Positions 7,973-18,764 are shown, counted from the stretch's first letter. The stretch: 64,000 nucleotides of DNA from Methylotuvimicrobium buryatense 5G (GCF_000341735.1 NZ_KB455575.1:2107285-2171284), one strand, 5' to 3'. Made by a program: numbers and translations. Notes: generated by a model from the sequence alone, not told the origin.

Positions 7973-9280
7973 CTATTCTTCGCGAGCCAGCACGTAGCGG
8001 GCAATCGCTTGTAGTTGATTGTCGCTTAAATGAGAAAAACCGGGCATTTTCATGCTCTCCGGACGTTTTTTTCCCGGCGACCGAGTCCATCGAACAAAGC
8101 CTTCCGGATCATTGGCATAAATGGTTTTAATTTCAGGAATGGCCGGCCCGACAGTCGGCAATTCCGAATGATGACACGCTGCGCAATACTGCTGAAAATC
8201 GCCCTCGCCGGATTGACTTACCGCAGGCTTCATTCGTTCAATATAGTCCGCATCTTGCTTTGCCTGTAGGGCAGCAGCCCGGTAATTCGTCGTTTTTAAC
8301 GCTATCGCCATATTATGGTCGGTCAAAGAATTAACCCGGTATTCATGGCGCGCATAGGCCATAATCAAAATCGAAATAGCAAACAAGCCCACAACTTTGT
8401 TAAAGTGTTTAAAGGCGTTCCTCGCTTGCTCGTTAAGGTCCCGCCAAATCAACCAGACAGCCGGTATAGCGGGCACGCCCCCTATAAATAACCAAATTGT
8501 AACCGTCCAGCTCATTCCTTCGGCGGGCAAGGTGATCCATGCAAGCATACCCGTCAATACCTGGACCAGCACCGCGCCTAAAGCGAATGAATAAAAGAAT
8601 CGGCGAACATCGAGAATGCGCAGCGTGTTGACGGGCGCCTCCAAGGCAAAAGCACGCCGTCCCGTCAACCAAACCAAAAATAAAGAACTGATCAATACCG
8701 CTGCCGATAAGAAATGCAAATAACGAGGCAAGACATTGGGCAACAGCATGGCCGAGAAAAAGCCTTTGACCTCCGGCCAGCGCTCCGGAAATAACATTAA
8801 GTTGACGTTGGTCATGAAAATTAAAGGCACCAGCAAAAAAATCGTCGTTTCAAGGAACGCGATGCCGATATGCATTACCTTGAAATCGACAAAACGGTTC
8901 CACCAAAACTTGTGCGCATAAGCTGCCAAAAAAGCAATGGTCACCAGTGGAATCACCGCCATCCATACATCGCCCATCAAGGCGCTAGAAGCGTAAAATT
9001 GAGGCGCATACAACGTGTTGATAATCAGCAACGGAGCCACCCCCATTACGACAGCCAAGCTTTTGTTCACGGTAATACTGCGCATGATGTAATTGGCCAG
9101 CCGGTCGTAATCGGGTACATCTAAACCTTTAACCTGACACACCAAACTAAACAGCGAACCGCCCACCATCAAATGCACGAAAATGATATGTACAACAAAA
9201 GAAACGATCAACAAGATTTCCAATAAGCCTTCCGAGGCTGGTAAAGGCAAAGGTATATCGCGTGGAATCGGTGCATTCAT
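7973..9280 (-). CDS. Membrane oxidase-like subunit with C-terminal cytochrome c domain
   Basis: A 435-residue polytopic protein with about eight hydrophobic helices (roughly 15-320), then a cytochrome c domain with a CAACH haem-c site near 370 and an axial-Met region (MKMPGF) near 410. It overlaps the upstream gene by 4 bp and shares its plan: a bd-oxidase-like membrane core with a tethered cytochrome c facing the periplasm. It lacks a haem-copper oxidase histidine pattern. The pair probably forms one quinol- or cytochrome-c-linked redox complex. I infer a relative of the cytochrome bd superfamily in which cytochrome c feeds the core; the electron acceptor is not proven by sequence. Confidence 0.75.
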   Translation of the reverse strand: MNAPIPRDIPLPLPASEGLLEILLIVSFVVHIIFVHLMVGGSLFSLVCQVKGLDVPDYDRLANYIMRSITVNKSLAVVMGVAPLLIINTLYAPQFYASSALMGDVWMAVIPLVTIAFLAAYAHKFWWNRFVDFKVMHIGIAFLETTIFLLVPLIFMTNVNLMLFPERWPEVKGFFSAMLLPNVLPRYLHFLSAAVLISSLFLVWLTGRRAFALEAPVNTLRILDVRRFFYSFALGAVLVQVLTGMLAWITLPAEGMSWTVTIWLFIGGVPAIPAVWLIWRDLNEQARNAFKHFNKVVGLFAISILIMAYARHEYRVNSLTDHNMAIALKTTNYRAAALQAKQDADYIERMKPAVSQSGEGDFQQYCAACHHSELPTVGPAIPEIKTIYANDPEGFVRWTRSPGKKRPESMKMPGFSHLSDNQLQAIARYVLAREE

Positions 9281-10746
9281 TTATTTTCTCCAGGTAGGAA
9301 GCGTGATAAATCGGGTAATTGTCCGTACCGTGTCGATCCGGAGATACTATCGGGCCTTGGAATTCCGGTAATTTGAGCACCATGATACGGTTCCGTATTG
9401 ATTTGCAGGGAGGCCAGATATGCCGCCAAGGCTTTGAGTTCGGTGTCGTTGCCCGGAAAGGGCGGCATGAAATAACGAGCGCCATGCATATTTTCCAAAT
9501 AGGCGGCAATGACGTCCGCTTCCCAAGGCCGGTCTCCGTACATGCGGCGTAATTGATAGTCGATCCCGTTGACGCCCCTAACGGTATGACAACGCGTGCA
9601 GGCAAGAGCGAATATATCTTTGCCTGCCTGCAATCGATTGTCCTCACCGATCTCCCGGTTTGCGGCATAAGTAGCATGCTGAAGGATGCCGTCGCGCTTC
9701 AACAACGGGTATTCATCCACGCGTATGCCATTAGCATACATATATTGTCCAATTATAAAGGGTTTGCGAATAAACTCGCGAACACGTTCAAATTGCCCTA
9801 GCACGGCAAACAGTATCAATGTCGACACCCCATAGCGGTACAGACTTATTTCACCGGGGCGCTTGATGCTTCCCCGCAATACAATGCCGACATAAATCAG
9901 GCCCAGCACCATTAACCATTTGAGACTGTTATGCCAATTTACATATTCTTGTGTGGTAATAGCTACAGGAATACTGTCTAACATGTAAAGTGGCACTACC
10001 CGATAATACCAAATAGCGGCAACGACCAAAACCATCAGCCAGATACCTGACCAAAGCGATGTCAATTTAACTGCGGCTTTTTTAAATTGGATTTCACCAT
10101 GGGTGTAAGCGCGGCGCTGAAAAAGACAAATCAAGCATAAGACAACACTTCCGCCCATCACCATCGCCAATGCGGTTCGAAAGGCCAATTGAGGCAAATA
10201 CATCGGATTGAACAAACCCGAAAGCAACGTTTTATCGCTTAGCCAATTACCAGGATCCATCATAAAGCCGAGAATCGCCACGATAATTGCCATCGTTATC
10301 CAAGAAAAGACCGCTAGGAATATACCTAACCGGCAATGCAGCCATTTGCTTCGGGCATCGGTTTTCGATTTTTTCCAAGTTAAAAAGTACAATAAAATCA
10401 AACTGACTTCACTGACGAAAACGATCCATTCCGCGAACCATCCCCAGAAGAAAACCCGTATCAGGCTCCCTATCGCAGCAGGATTGACCAACGCCGCCGA
10501 AAACCAAATGCCCACGCCAGTTAGAGCGCCAACTGTAGTCGTCAATATGAATATGACTTTTAAAATGCGAAATGCCAGCATATCCCACTGCTGATTCATG
10601 GTCTTTATCCCTTTATATTCGAACAAAGCCACAAGCGGCAAAGCACCAATCGCAAAAGCGTGATTTATAATGACATGCAAAATCGCATCGAAAGCAATCA
10701 GCATTCGATTACCTAAAAAGTCAATATGAAAAATTGGAAAATCCAT
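9277..10746 (-). CDS. Cytochrome bd-like (CydA-type) subunit fused to cytochrome c
   Basis: This 489-residue protein starts like cytochrome bd subunit I: an early His-containing helix (HVIINHAFAIG), eight to nine membrane helices, and a Met-rich MTMAIIVAILGFMMDPG loop. The usual Q-loop motif is replaced by GQFERVREFIRKPF. The C-terminus carries a CTRCH haem-c site (about 384) and a MPPF region (about 430), so a cytochrome c domain is fused on. It is the first gene of a two-gene operon, overlapping the next by ATGA. Relatives in the bd superfamily with fused cytochrome c have been proposed to take electrons from periplasmic cytochrome c rather than quinol. That role is inference here. Confidence 0.75.
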   Translation of the reverse strand: MDFPIFHIDFLGNRMLIAFDAILHVIINHAFAIGALPLVALFEYKGIKTMNQQWDMLAFRILKVIFILTTTVGALTGVGIWFSAALVNPAAIGSLIRVFFWGWFAEWIVFVSEVSLILLYFLTWKKSKTDARSKWLHCRLGIFLAVFSWITMAIIVAILGFMMDPGNWLSDKTLLSGLFNPMYLPQLAFRTALAMVMGGSVVLCLICLFQRRAYTHGEIQFKKAAVKLTSLWSGIWLMVLVVAAIWYYRVVPLYMLDSIPVAITTQEYVNWHNSLKWLMVLGLIYVGIVLRGSIKRPGEISLYRYGVSTLILFAVLGQFERVREFIRKPFIIGQYMYANGIRVDEYPLLKRDGILQHATYAANREIGEDNRLQAGKDIFALACTRCHTVRGVNGIDYQLRRMYGDRPWEADVIAAYLENMHGARYFMPPFPGNDTELKALAAYLASLQINTEPYHGAQITGIPRPDSISGSTRYGQLPDLSRFLPGENK

Positions 10747-10974
10747 TGATTACCTCTAAATGTAGGCCGGTTCTTAACTGAAATTGCTGTTACCGGCTTA
10801 AATAATCGGCTTAACCCATCCTTAAATAATTGCCAACCATAGATTATCGATATCCCGACATAATTTATTCTTATGGCACTGCATTTGTTAAAGCAGGGTT
10901 AAAATGTTTATCGTGTAGTTTTTACGTTCTTGTTACCTACTGCATTCTTACTGAATAATCGTTCAATTTTGTCA

Positions 10975-11135
10975 AGTATGGTGATGCCTCTATCAAGGAA
11001 AGCCATGATCCCATCCTCTCCTGGGGGTCTTGACGGCAGTTCGAACGCCAAGGTTGGCGTGCAACCGACATCCTCGCTAGGCATACTTCACATTTTCTCG
11101 TTCTTAAACGGTTTTTCGGCCAAAAGGGAGTAAAA
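10975..11135. repeat. Degenerate copy of repeat family B
   Basis: The segment CTTGACGGCAGTTCGAACGC with the following CAAGGTTGGCGTGCAA, CGACATCCTCGC and GGCATAC matches, with decay, the interior of the family-B elements at 33.96 and 52.76 kb. The flanking CGGTTTTTCGGCCAAAAGGG also occurs in variant form near 50.95 kb. The remaining 10.75-11.70 kb gap has no gene I can support. Confidence 0.5.
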
Positions 11136-11702
11136 AACCGCTGGTCCCGAAGAAAGATTGTGCAAAGCTCCGGCCACTCGGTCATTTTTATCGACAACAA
11201 TTAACGTGCCATTATGCCTGTCATTCAAGCCGCGTATGGTCAATTGTCCCGGCGACTTTCTAAGTCTTGAAAGATAAGGTTTTAATGAGTCAGATCGAAT
11301 CATGCTGAATTAAAACCTTCCATCGCCCCCCCCCTAAATCTTGAAGCTTGAACGTCCAATAAATTTACACTGTCGAAAAAATAGACAAGATGAATTCAGT
11401 GCCGAGCAATCGAATACCTTCCTCTATCGCTTATATTTGTATTATTTAATCAATTCGCAACATTTTCAGATCATCTTTAAGTGTCCGGATTTCGTCATTA
11501 AGAATCCCGCCATCGCTCCTTAACCGGATAAGCAGACATTAAAAACATCTCGATAGGTCGCTGCTTTACGGATATCGCGAATTGCAGTAGTATTGCCGGG
11601 CATTTCATCCCTTGTGATCTTTGTATTTTTATATTTTCGACCGGGCACCAGTAGATAATTTCTTACCGGTATTAACGTTTTCCATCATTCATTGACCGAC
11701 TC

Positions 11703-13361
11703 ATGTCAACAAACGAAACGCTGCCTTCCAATTTCATTCGCCAGATCATTAATAGCGATCTGAAACAAAACAAAAACGACGGCAAAGTCGCCACGCGGTT
11801 TCCTCCGGAACCGAACGGCTATTTGCACATCGGTCATGCCAAATCGATTTGCTTGAATTTCGGCATCGCGGGTGAGTATCAGGGCACCTGCAACCTTCGT
11901 TTCGACGATACGAATCCCGAAAAAGAAAGCGTCGAATACATGGAAGCGATCGAACGCGACGTGAGTTGGCTAGGCTTTCAATGGCACGAACTTCGCCATG
12001 CCTCCGATTATTTCGAACAGCTTTACGATTACGCCGTCGAGTTGATTCAAAAAGGCTTGGCCTATGTCGATAGCTCGACACCCGAACAAATGCGTCAGCA
12101 TCGGGGCACGCTGACCGAACCCGGCAAGGAAAGCCCGGACCGCAACCGACCTATCGAAGAAAACTTGGACTTGTTCACGCGCATGCGCGCTGGCGAATTT
12201 GCCGACGGGCAATACGTCTTGCGGGCGAAGATCGACATGGCTTCGCCGAACATCAACATGCGCGACCCGGTCATTTACCGAATTCGCCGCGTACATCATC
12301 ACCGCACCGGCAACCAATGGTGCGTTTATCCGATGTACGACTATACGCATTGTATTTCCGACGCGATCGAAGGCATCACGCATTCGCTGTGCACGCTCGA
12401 ATTCGAAGACCATCGACCGCTCTATGACTGGGTACTCGACAACATTACGATTCCCTGCCATCCGCAGCAAATCGAATTCGCGCGACTGCAACTCGAATAC
12501 AGCATCGTCAGTAAGCGTAAACTGAATCAACTGGTCATCGAAAAACATGTCGGCGGCTGGGACGATCCGCGCATGCCGACGCTCGCCGGCCTGCGCCGCG
12601 CGGGCGTGACGCCGGCCGCGATCCGCGACTTTTGCGAACGCATCGGCATCACCAAAAAAGATTCGTGGATTGAAATGGCCGTTCTGGAAAACTGTATCCG
12701 CGAAGATTTGAATGAAAATGCCCCGCGCGCGATGGCGGTGCTAAGCCCGTTGAAGCTGATCATCGATAACTATCCGGACGACAAAGTCGAAGCGCTCGAG
12801 CTCGGCAATCATCCGCAAAAACCGGAACTCGGAACGCGTAAAGTCGAGTTCAGCAAGGTTTTATATATCGAACAGGACGATTTCGCCGAAAATCCGCCGC
12901 CTAAGTACAAACGCCTAGTCGAAGGCGGCGAAGTTCGTCTACGCGGCGCCTACGTGATCCGGTGCGACCGCATCGTCAAAGACGAAAACGGATCAATCAT
13001 AGAGCTGCATTGCAGTTACGATCCGGACACATTAGGTAAAAATCCGGAAGGTCGTAAAGTCAAGGGCGTGATTCATTGGGTCAGCGAACGCCATTCCGTA
13101 CCTGCTGAAATACGCTTGTACGATAGGCTATTCAGCCAGCCGAATCCCGATTCGCTCGATAACTTTCTGGACGCTTTGAATCCGGATTCGCTGGAAATAC
13201 TAACCGAATCGCGCGTCGAGTCGAGCCTTACCGATGCGCCGCCTGAAAGCCGTTTCCAATTTGAACGCATGGGTTATTTCTGCCTTGATGCGATAGACAG
13301 CACTCCCGGCAAGCCGGTCTTCAACCGAACCGTTACGCTACGAGATACCTGGGGAAAATAA
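11703..13361 (+). CDS. glnS: Glutaminyl-tRNA synthetase
   Basis: A class Ic aminoacyl-tRNA synthetase charging tRNA-Gln with glutamine, cytosolic and essential in gammaproteobacteria. The HIGH signature is at residues 42-45 after the FPPEPNGYL motif typical of GlnRS/GluRS. The KMSKS equivalent is VSKRK near 268. The tail has the two beta-barrel anticodon-binding domains, ending in the conserved [11 protein letters not shown]. Its 552 residues match the family. The start at 11703 is followed by an N-terminus resembling other GlnRS ([11 protein letters not shown]), although no strong ribosome-binding site is visible. Confidence 0.98.
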   Translation: MSTNETLPSNFIRQIINSDLKQNKNDGKVATRFPPEPNGYLHIGHAKSICLNFGIAGEYQGTCNLRFDDTNPEKESVEYMEAIERDVSWLGFQWHELRHASDYFEQLYDYAVELIQKGLAYVDSSTPEQMRQHRGTLTEPGKESPDRNRPIEENLDLFTRMRAGEFADGQYVLRAKIDMASPNINMRDPVIYRIRRVHHHRTGNQWCVYPMYDYTHCISDAIEGITHSLCTLEFEDHRPLYDWVLDNITIPCHPQQIEFARLQLEYSIVSKRKLNQLVIEKHVGGWDDPRMPTLAGLRRAGVTPAAIRDFCERIGITKKDSWIEMAVLENCIREDLNENAPRAMAVLSPLKLIIDNYPDDKVEALELGNHPQKPELGTRKVEFSKVLYIEQDDFAENPPPKYKRLVEGGEVRLRGAYVIRCDRIVKDENGSIIELHCSYDPDTLGKNPEGRKVKGVIHWVSERHSVPAEIRLYDRLFSQPNPDSLDNFLDALNPDSLEILTESRVESSLTDAPPESRFQFERMGYFCLDAIDSTPGKPVFNRTVTLRDTWGK

Positions 13362-13385
13362 ATACCTAGTTCAACCGTTGAACCT

Positions 13386-13547
13386 AAAAAGAGCAGTTGA
13401 GAGCCTCAAACTACCGTTCGCCCTGAGCCCGTCGAAGGGTCAACGGTAGTTTGAGGCTTCACCACGACGGTGAAAGTGTTGTAGACCCTTCATGCTTCGA
13501 CTTAGCTCAGCACGAACGGTCTACAACACATGTCAACTGCTCTTTTT
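13386..13547. repeat. Cruciform-forming element with perfect 15-bp inverted ends
   Basis: The ends are AAAAAGAGCAGTTGA and its exact reverse complement. Inside are two further dyads: GCCTCAAACTACCGTT with AACGGTAGTTTGAGGC, and GTGTTGTAGACC with GGTCTACAACAC. Together they can fold as a three-stem cross. It lies 25 bp after glnS and could also act as its transcript end. A degenerate second copy, inverted, lies at about 35724-35857. Confidence 0.8.
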
Positions 13548-13649
13548 ACTGTGAAAGTTCGTAGATATAGACTCTTTATCTAATTTTTCGATATACGGAG
13601 CTCGTCAGAGAAAATGCCGGTTCCGGAGAGGGTGCGGTTGCTCGACCGA

Positions 13650-13694
13650 CAGGCGTCGGCGGGCACTGCCGAAATTTGAAGTGCGAAAGGTATA
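13650..13694. repeat. Half copy of MITE family A
   Basis: Only the 'left' terminus is present, inverted: CACTGCCGAAATTTGAAGTG followed by CGAAAGGTATA. No matching opposite end is seen upstream, so this is a truncated element. The interval to the next gene also contains a decayed family-A interior (about 13845-13945: GCGCCTGGGTGT, TTTGACGGGTACCCCAGCGC). Confidence 0.6.
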
Positions 13695-13986
13695 AAAGCC
13701 GCAAGCCACATAAATCATTGCTTTCAAAAAAGCGCATTTTGAGGTTGAATAAGATCAAACGCATACTTTTTAACATCTTGAATTTAAATAAATTCCAAAT
13801 TAATAATCGCTGCTATACTGCTCTATCGAAATTCAAATGTCAGCATTAGCGCATGGAAGCGCCTGGGTGTTCGCAAAGGTCCTGACGTCATGAATGCTGA
13901 GCATTCACGTCGTTCTTTGACGGGTACCCCAGCGCCGAAATTTGACTATCAAATGGGATAAATCCCATCATCACCCCACTGACTGT

Positions 13987-16900
13987 ATGCCCCTTGACTT
14001 CAATCAAACCCCCTTCGGTACTAGCCTTCGTCGATGGGCGCCTCAATTACTGACCGGCCTAATGCTTATTATCGGAGTCGGCACTACCGCTTTTTTTTGG
14101 CAACACGCACGCGAGGAGAACTCGGATAGTCTAGGCACCGCCTTCGAATTATCGGCAAATCAAATTACCCAAATTATCGGCAACAGGATCGATATCTATA
14201 TAGTCCTCATGAAAGGGGTCAAAGGCTTTTTTGAGGGTTCGGACGACGTCACTTTAGAGGAATTCCGCGACTATGTGAGCGCGCTGCAAATCCACAAAAA
14301 CTTGCCCGGCATTCAGGCAGTAGGACTGGTGATACCTGTCGCGCATGCCGACAAAAACCGGCATATCGCCGAAATTCGGCAACAAAACATACCGAACTAC
14401 CAAATCAAACCGGGTGGCGATCGAGAACAATACGCCCCCATTACCCGTCTCGAACCCTCGACAGCAGAAAACCGGAAAGCCTTGGGATTCGATGCCTACA
14501 CCGTGCCCGCCGCACGAGAAGCCTTGCAACGGTCGCGCGACACCGGCGAAGTCATCATGACTTCAAGAGTTATTCTCGTACAAGATGACGATAAAACCGA
14601 TACATACGCCTTTGTGATGTATTTACCTATCTATAAACTCGATTCGATAAGCGACCGGCAATCGGCCATTTCGGCCTGGGTCGACGTCCCTTTTCGTATC
14701 AACGATCTGATGGTCGGATTACGCGAAGAACTCAACCCGACTATCGAACTCGAAATTCATGACGGAGAGCCCCTATCGAATCAGACGCGGATATATCACT
14801 CGAGTGACTTAGCCGCGGATCGGCTATCCGGCAACCGCAGACTGGAAACACGACGTCAAATCAATATCGCAGGTCGGCAATGGACCTTGCTAATGCGCAC
14901 CACTCCGGCTTTCGAAGCCGGCATCGCCCAACATAACCCTGCATTGATCGCTAAGACCGGTATAGCGCTGACACTGTTACTCGGCATACTAACTTGGCAA
15001 CTTGCCAAAAACCACAAAAGCACTAAACAGCGTTACCGGCAACTCTTCGATCAATCGAGCGACGGCTTACTGGTGATGCGCCGAGCCGACCATGGCTTCA
15101 TCGACGCCAACCCTTCCGCATTAAGACTGCTGGGTTATCGCCATGAAGAACTGTTGCACCTGCAGTTACAAGACATCCTGACTCACGATGAATTGCCGAA
15201 ATCGACTCCCTGCGCCGATAAAATCATGTCCGATACGGCGCATGCTGAAGAATGGACTTGTCTGCGTAAGGACGGCTCCGAGTTTACAGCTGAGGTCTGT
15301 GTTCACAAACTTGATGCCCGGCATTGTTTCGCGATCTTACGCGACTTGACAGAACGCAAAAAGGCCGAGCAACGCATCGAACGCTTGACACAGCTCTACC
15401 AAGCACTTAGCGAAATTAATCAAGCCATCGTGCGCACGGGAAACCAGGTCGATTTATTCCAATTAGCCTGTCGATGTGCGGTTGAGCGTGGCGGCATGGC
15501 GCTTGCCTGGGTAGGTCAACTCGACAGAATGGACTCCCGAATCAAATCCGTCGCCGCATTCGGCGAGGGAATAGAATATCTTAAAGATCTGACATTATCT
15601 TCCGACCCTTCAATTCCTGAAGGCCGCGGCCCCACGGGCACGGCCTTACGTGAAAACCGCGCTATCATAGTTAGTGACTATATCAATGATCCGATGACTC
15701 AATACTGGCAGGATAGGGCCAAACGATTCGGCTGGGCTTCGGGTGCCGCATTCCCTATTCAACGTAACGGCGAAGCCTTTGCGATACTGACGGTTTACCA
15801 CGACCAACGGGGCGCCTTTGATGATGAAGTCGTGAGTTTGCTCAATGAAATCGCCATCGACATCGGCTTTGCTCTGGACAATGTCGACCGAGAAAATCAG
15901 CGGCTAAAACTACAACAAGAATTGTCTAGCTATTATCAGCACATTACACATATCATCGATGTGAACCCGGCCATCATTTATGCGCTAAAAGCACAATCTC
16001 TTGATGAGAACGATTTCGTGATCGATTTTATCAGCGTAACCGCGCGGAACATGACCGGCTATCCACTTGAAGAATGGCACGCACCCGGATTCTGGATCAC
16101 TCATGTTCATCCGAATGATCGACAACTCGCATTACAAGCCCAGCAGCGCTTACTGAAACAAGGCAGAATTAATTACCAATACCGATTCTTGCATGCCGAC
16201 GGTCATTATTGTTGGATTCACGATCAATCGATCCTACATCGGGATAATACCGGACAACCTTTGGAAATCATCGGCACCTGGCTAGACATCACCGAACAAA
16301 AACAGGCTGAAGAGAGGGCTCATGAACAAGCACGTCTGCTAGCCGAGTCGCAAGCTATCGCTCATGTCGGCAGTTGGGTTATCGAGATACCGAACAATCG
16401 AGTCATTTGGACCGAAGAATCCTATCGGTTATTTGGTCTTTCTTCGGGAAAAGACCCGTTCACCCTCGATTACTTTCTTCACCTGCTGAATCCCGCCGAT
16501 ATCGAAACGATGCAAACCTGGATAGCGGACTGCTTAGCCGGAAAACAGCCCGAAGGCATCGAATTCAGAACACGTCCGATAAAAGGCAGATGCCGCTGGA
16601 TATTCGGAACAGGCGAACTCGAAACCAAAGAAAACGGCGAACCACTGCGCATTATCGGTACCCTTCAAGACACCACAGAACGCAAAATTGCCGAAAACGC
16701 TTTACGGGATAGCGAAGCGCGCTATCGTCAACTTTTTGCGGCCAATCCTTTGCCGATGTGGGTCTACGATCTCGACAGTTTGGCATTCCTTGCCGTCAAT
16801 GATGCAGCAGTTATACAGTACGGTTATAGCCGAGAAGAATTTCTAAGCATGACGATAGCGGACATTCGCCCTGTCGAAGACCTCGAGGAACTATACGAGA

Positions 16901-18762
16901 ATATCCGGCAAACCGCTCTAACCATGGATCAATACAACGAAGCATCCATTTGGAGACATCGCAAGAAGGACGGCTCCCTAATCTGGGCCGAGATAACCGG
17001 CCACACGCTAACATTCGAAAACCGCAATGCCGAAATCATTCTTGCCCACGACGTTACTGCGCGCATCAATGCGGAACAACAATTACGGCTCCATGCACAA
17101 GTCTTTCAATCCAGCCAAGAAGGCATCATCATCACCGACGCCGAAAACAACATTATTTCGGCTAATCCCACCTATATCGAACTCAGCGGATACACAGAAG
17201 AGGAAGCGCTCGGCAAGAATCCCCGTCTGATCTCGTCAGGTTTACAAGATAAGTCATTCTACGAAAACATCTGGCAGGAAATCCATCAACGCGGACATTG
17301 GCAAGGCGAAGTCATCAATCGCCGCAAAAATGGCGATCTGTATCCACAGTGGCTTTCGATCACTGTGATTCGTAATCCGCAAGGCCGAATCACTCATCAT
17401 ATCGGCATCATGAGCGACCTGACCGAACACAAAGCGGCCGAGGAGCGCATCCAATTTCTGAGTCATTTCGACATATTGACTCAATTACCTAACCGTAGTC
17501 TGCTCCGCGATAGAACCGAACTAGCAATAACCGGCGCCAAACGAGCGAATGCCCGCATTGCATTGATGTTTATCGATCTCGACCGCTTCAAAATCATTAA
17601 CGATTCGCTAGGCCCCACTATCGGCGACCGGTTACTGGTGGAAATTACCGCTCGACTGGTCGATCATTTACATCCTAACGATACGTTATGCCGACAAGGC
17701 GGCGATGAGTTCATTTTATTGATGCCGAACACCGATACCGAAAGCGTCGCCCACGTCGCTCAAACCATTCTACAACTGATCGCCCAACCGTTTGTTATCG
17801 AAGATCATCGTTTGACACTGACGGCCAGTATCGGCATTGCCGAATTCCCCCAAGACGGAAACAATTTCGAACAGTTGTCGCAAGCCGCCGACGCCGCCTT
17901 ATTCCGCGCCAAGGGGACCGGTCGCAATAATTTTCAATTTTTTACACGACAATTGCACGAACAAGCCAACCGGTTATTACAAATCGAAAATGAACTGCAT
18001 CTAGCCCTTGAGCGAAATGAACTGCTGCTCTATTATCAACCGCAGGTAGATGCGAAAACTTCGACGATTATCGGTTGCGAAGCATTGGTTCGCTGGCAAC
18101 ATCCCGAAAAAGGCATGATTCCACCGGGACAGTTTATCCCTATCGCCGAAGAAAGCGGCTTGATCTTGAAAATAGACGACTGGGTGCTAAAAACCGCAAT
18201 TCGCCAAATCGTCTCGTGGCAGGCTGAAGGCCTGCCCGTCGTTCCTGTTTCTGTTAATCTGTCGGGACTGCAATTTCAACAAGCGTCACTCTATGAAACA
18301 GTCGCCCAACTATTACAGATGAATCGGCTCGACCCGGCAATGCTGGAACTCGAATTAACCGAGGGTATAGCAATGGACAATTCCGAACGCACGATCAGCC
18401 TACTCCGTCGATTTCATCAGCTCGGCATCTCACTTTCGATCGACGATTTCGGAACCGGTTATTCGTCGCTCGCTTATCTCAAACGTTTCCAAATAGACAA
18501 GCTTAAAATCGATCAATCGTTCGTACGCGAGCTGGGCCGCGACCCGGAAGACGAAGCAATCGTCAGTGCCATCATCGGCATGGCCAAAAGCCTGGGTTTC
18601 AAAACCATCGCCGAGGGCGTAGAAACACGCGATCAATTGGAATTTTTACTCCATAATCAATGCGATCAAATTCAAGGCTATTATTTCAGCAAACCGCTAC
18701 CGGCAAACGAGTTCGCCGAACGACTGCGCAGCAATGATTTATACATCGGTCAAACTAGATAA
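13987..18762 (+). CDS. CHASE-PAS-GAF-PAS(4)-GGDEF-EAL membrane signalling protein
   Basis: A very large cyclic-di-GMP protein (about 1591 aa). Order: membrane helix (about 21-38), extracytoplasmic CHASE ligand-sensing domain (about 60-250), membrane helix (about 322-338), PAS, GAF (about 475-630), four further PAS/PAC units, GGDEF diguanylate cyclase (motif near 1238) and EAL phosphodiesterase (EALVRW at 1365). Both catalytic signatures are intact (RQGGDEF; DDFGTGYSS and KIDQSF in EAL). The allosteric RxxD site before GGDEF reads HPND, so product inhibition is probably lost. An in-frame TTG at 13942 lies in repeat-like sequence, so I prefer the ATG at 13987; neither has a good ribosome-binding site. 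The stop codon lies inside the target duplication of a family-B element. Confidence 0.9.
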   Translation: MPLDFNQTPFGTSLRRWAPQLLTGLMLIIGVGTTAFFWQHAREENSDSLGTAFELSANQITQIIGNRIDIYIVLMKGVKGFFEGSDDVTLEEFRDYVSALQIHKNLPGIQAVGLVIPVAHADKNRHIAEIRQQNIPNYQIKPGGDREQYAPITRLEPSTAENRKALGFDAYTVPAAREALQRSRDTGEVIMTSRVILVQDDDKTDTYAFVMYLPIYKLDSISDRQSAISAWVDVPFRINDLMVGLREELNPTIELEIHDGEPLSNQTRIYHSSDLAADRLSGNRRLETRRQINIAGRQWTLLMRTTPAFEAGIAQHNPALIAKTGIALTLLLGILTWQLAKNHKSTKQRYRQLFDQSSDGLLVMRRADHGFIDANPSALRLLGYRHEELLHLQLQDILTHDELPKSTPCADKIMSDTAHAEEWTCLRKDGSEFTAEVCVHKLDARHCFAILRDLTERKKAEQRIERLTQLYQALSEINQAIVRTGNQVDLFQLACRCAVERGGMALAWVGQLDRMDSRIKSVAAFGEGIEYLKDLTLSSDPSIPEGRGPTGTALRENRAIIVSDYINDPMTQYWQDRAKRFGWASGAAFPIQRNGEAFAILTVYHDQRGAFDDEVVSLLNEIAIDIGFALDNVDRENQRLKLQQELSSYYQHITHIIDVNPAIIYALKAQSLDENDFVIDFISVTARNMTGYPLEEWHAPGFWITHVHPNDRQLALQAQQRLLKQGRINYQYRFLHADGHYCWIHDQSILHRDNTGQPLEIIGTWLDITEQKQAEERAHEQARLLAESQAIAHVGSWVIEIPNNRVIWTEESYRLFGLSSGKDPFTLDYFLHLLNPADIETMQTWIADCLAGKQPEGIEFRTRPIKGRCRWIFGTGELETKENGEPLRIIGTLQDTTERKIAENALRDSEARYRQLFAANPLPMWVYDLDSLAFLAVNDAAVIQYGYSREEFLSMTIADIRPVEDLEELYENIRQTALTMDQYNEASIWRHRKKDGSLIWAEITGHTLTFENRNAEIILAHDVTARINAEQQLRLHAQVFQSSQEGIIITDAENNIISANPTYIELSGYTEEEALGKNPRLISSGLQDKSFYENIWQEIHQRGHWQGEVINRRKNGDLYPQWLSITVIRNPQGRITHHIGIMSDLTEHKAAEERIQFLSHFDILTQLPNRSLLRDRTELAITGAKRANARIALMFIDLDRFKIINDSLGPTIGDRLLVEITARLVDHLHPNDTLCRQGGDEFILLMPNTDTESVAHVAQTILQLIAQPFVIEDHRLTLTASIGIAEFPQDGNNFEQLSQAADAALFRAKGTGRNNFQFFTRQLHEQANRLLQIENELHLALERNELLLYYQPQVDAKTSTIIGCEALVRWQHPEKGMIPPGQFIPIAEESGLILKIDDWVLKTAIRQIVSWQAEGLPVVPVSVNLSGLQFQQASLYETVAQLLQMNRLDPAMLELELTEGIAMDNSERTISLLRRFHQLGISLSIDDFGTGYSSLAYLKRFQIDKLKIDQSFVRELGRDPEDEAIVSAIIGMAKSLGFKTIAEGVETRDQLEFLLHNQCDQIQGYYFSKPLPANEFAERLRSNDLYIGQTR

Positions 18763-18764
18763 GC

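Noticed and set aside
10874..10888. TGGCACTGCATTTGT, a sigma-54-like sequence on the plus strand
   Set aside because: The -12 GC is GT, and no gene or terminator follows on the plus strand for 800 bp.
11130..11303. Minus-strand fragment with GTLIVVDKNDRVAGALHNLSSG, reminiscent of a gamma-glutamyltransferase segment
   Set aside because: Only about 40 residues, running into a dispersed repeat; the match cannot be supported without a search.
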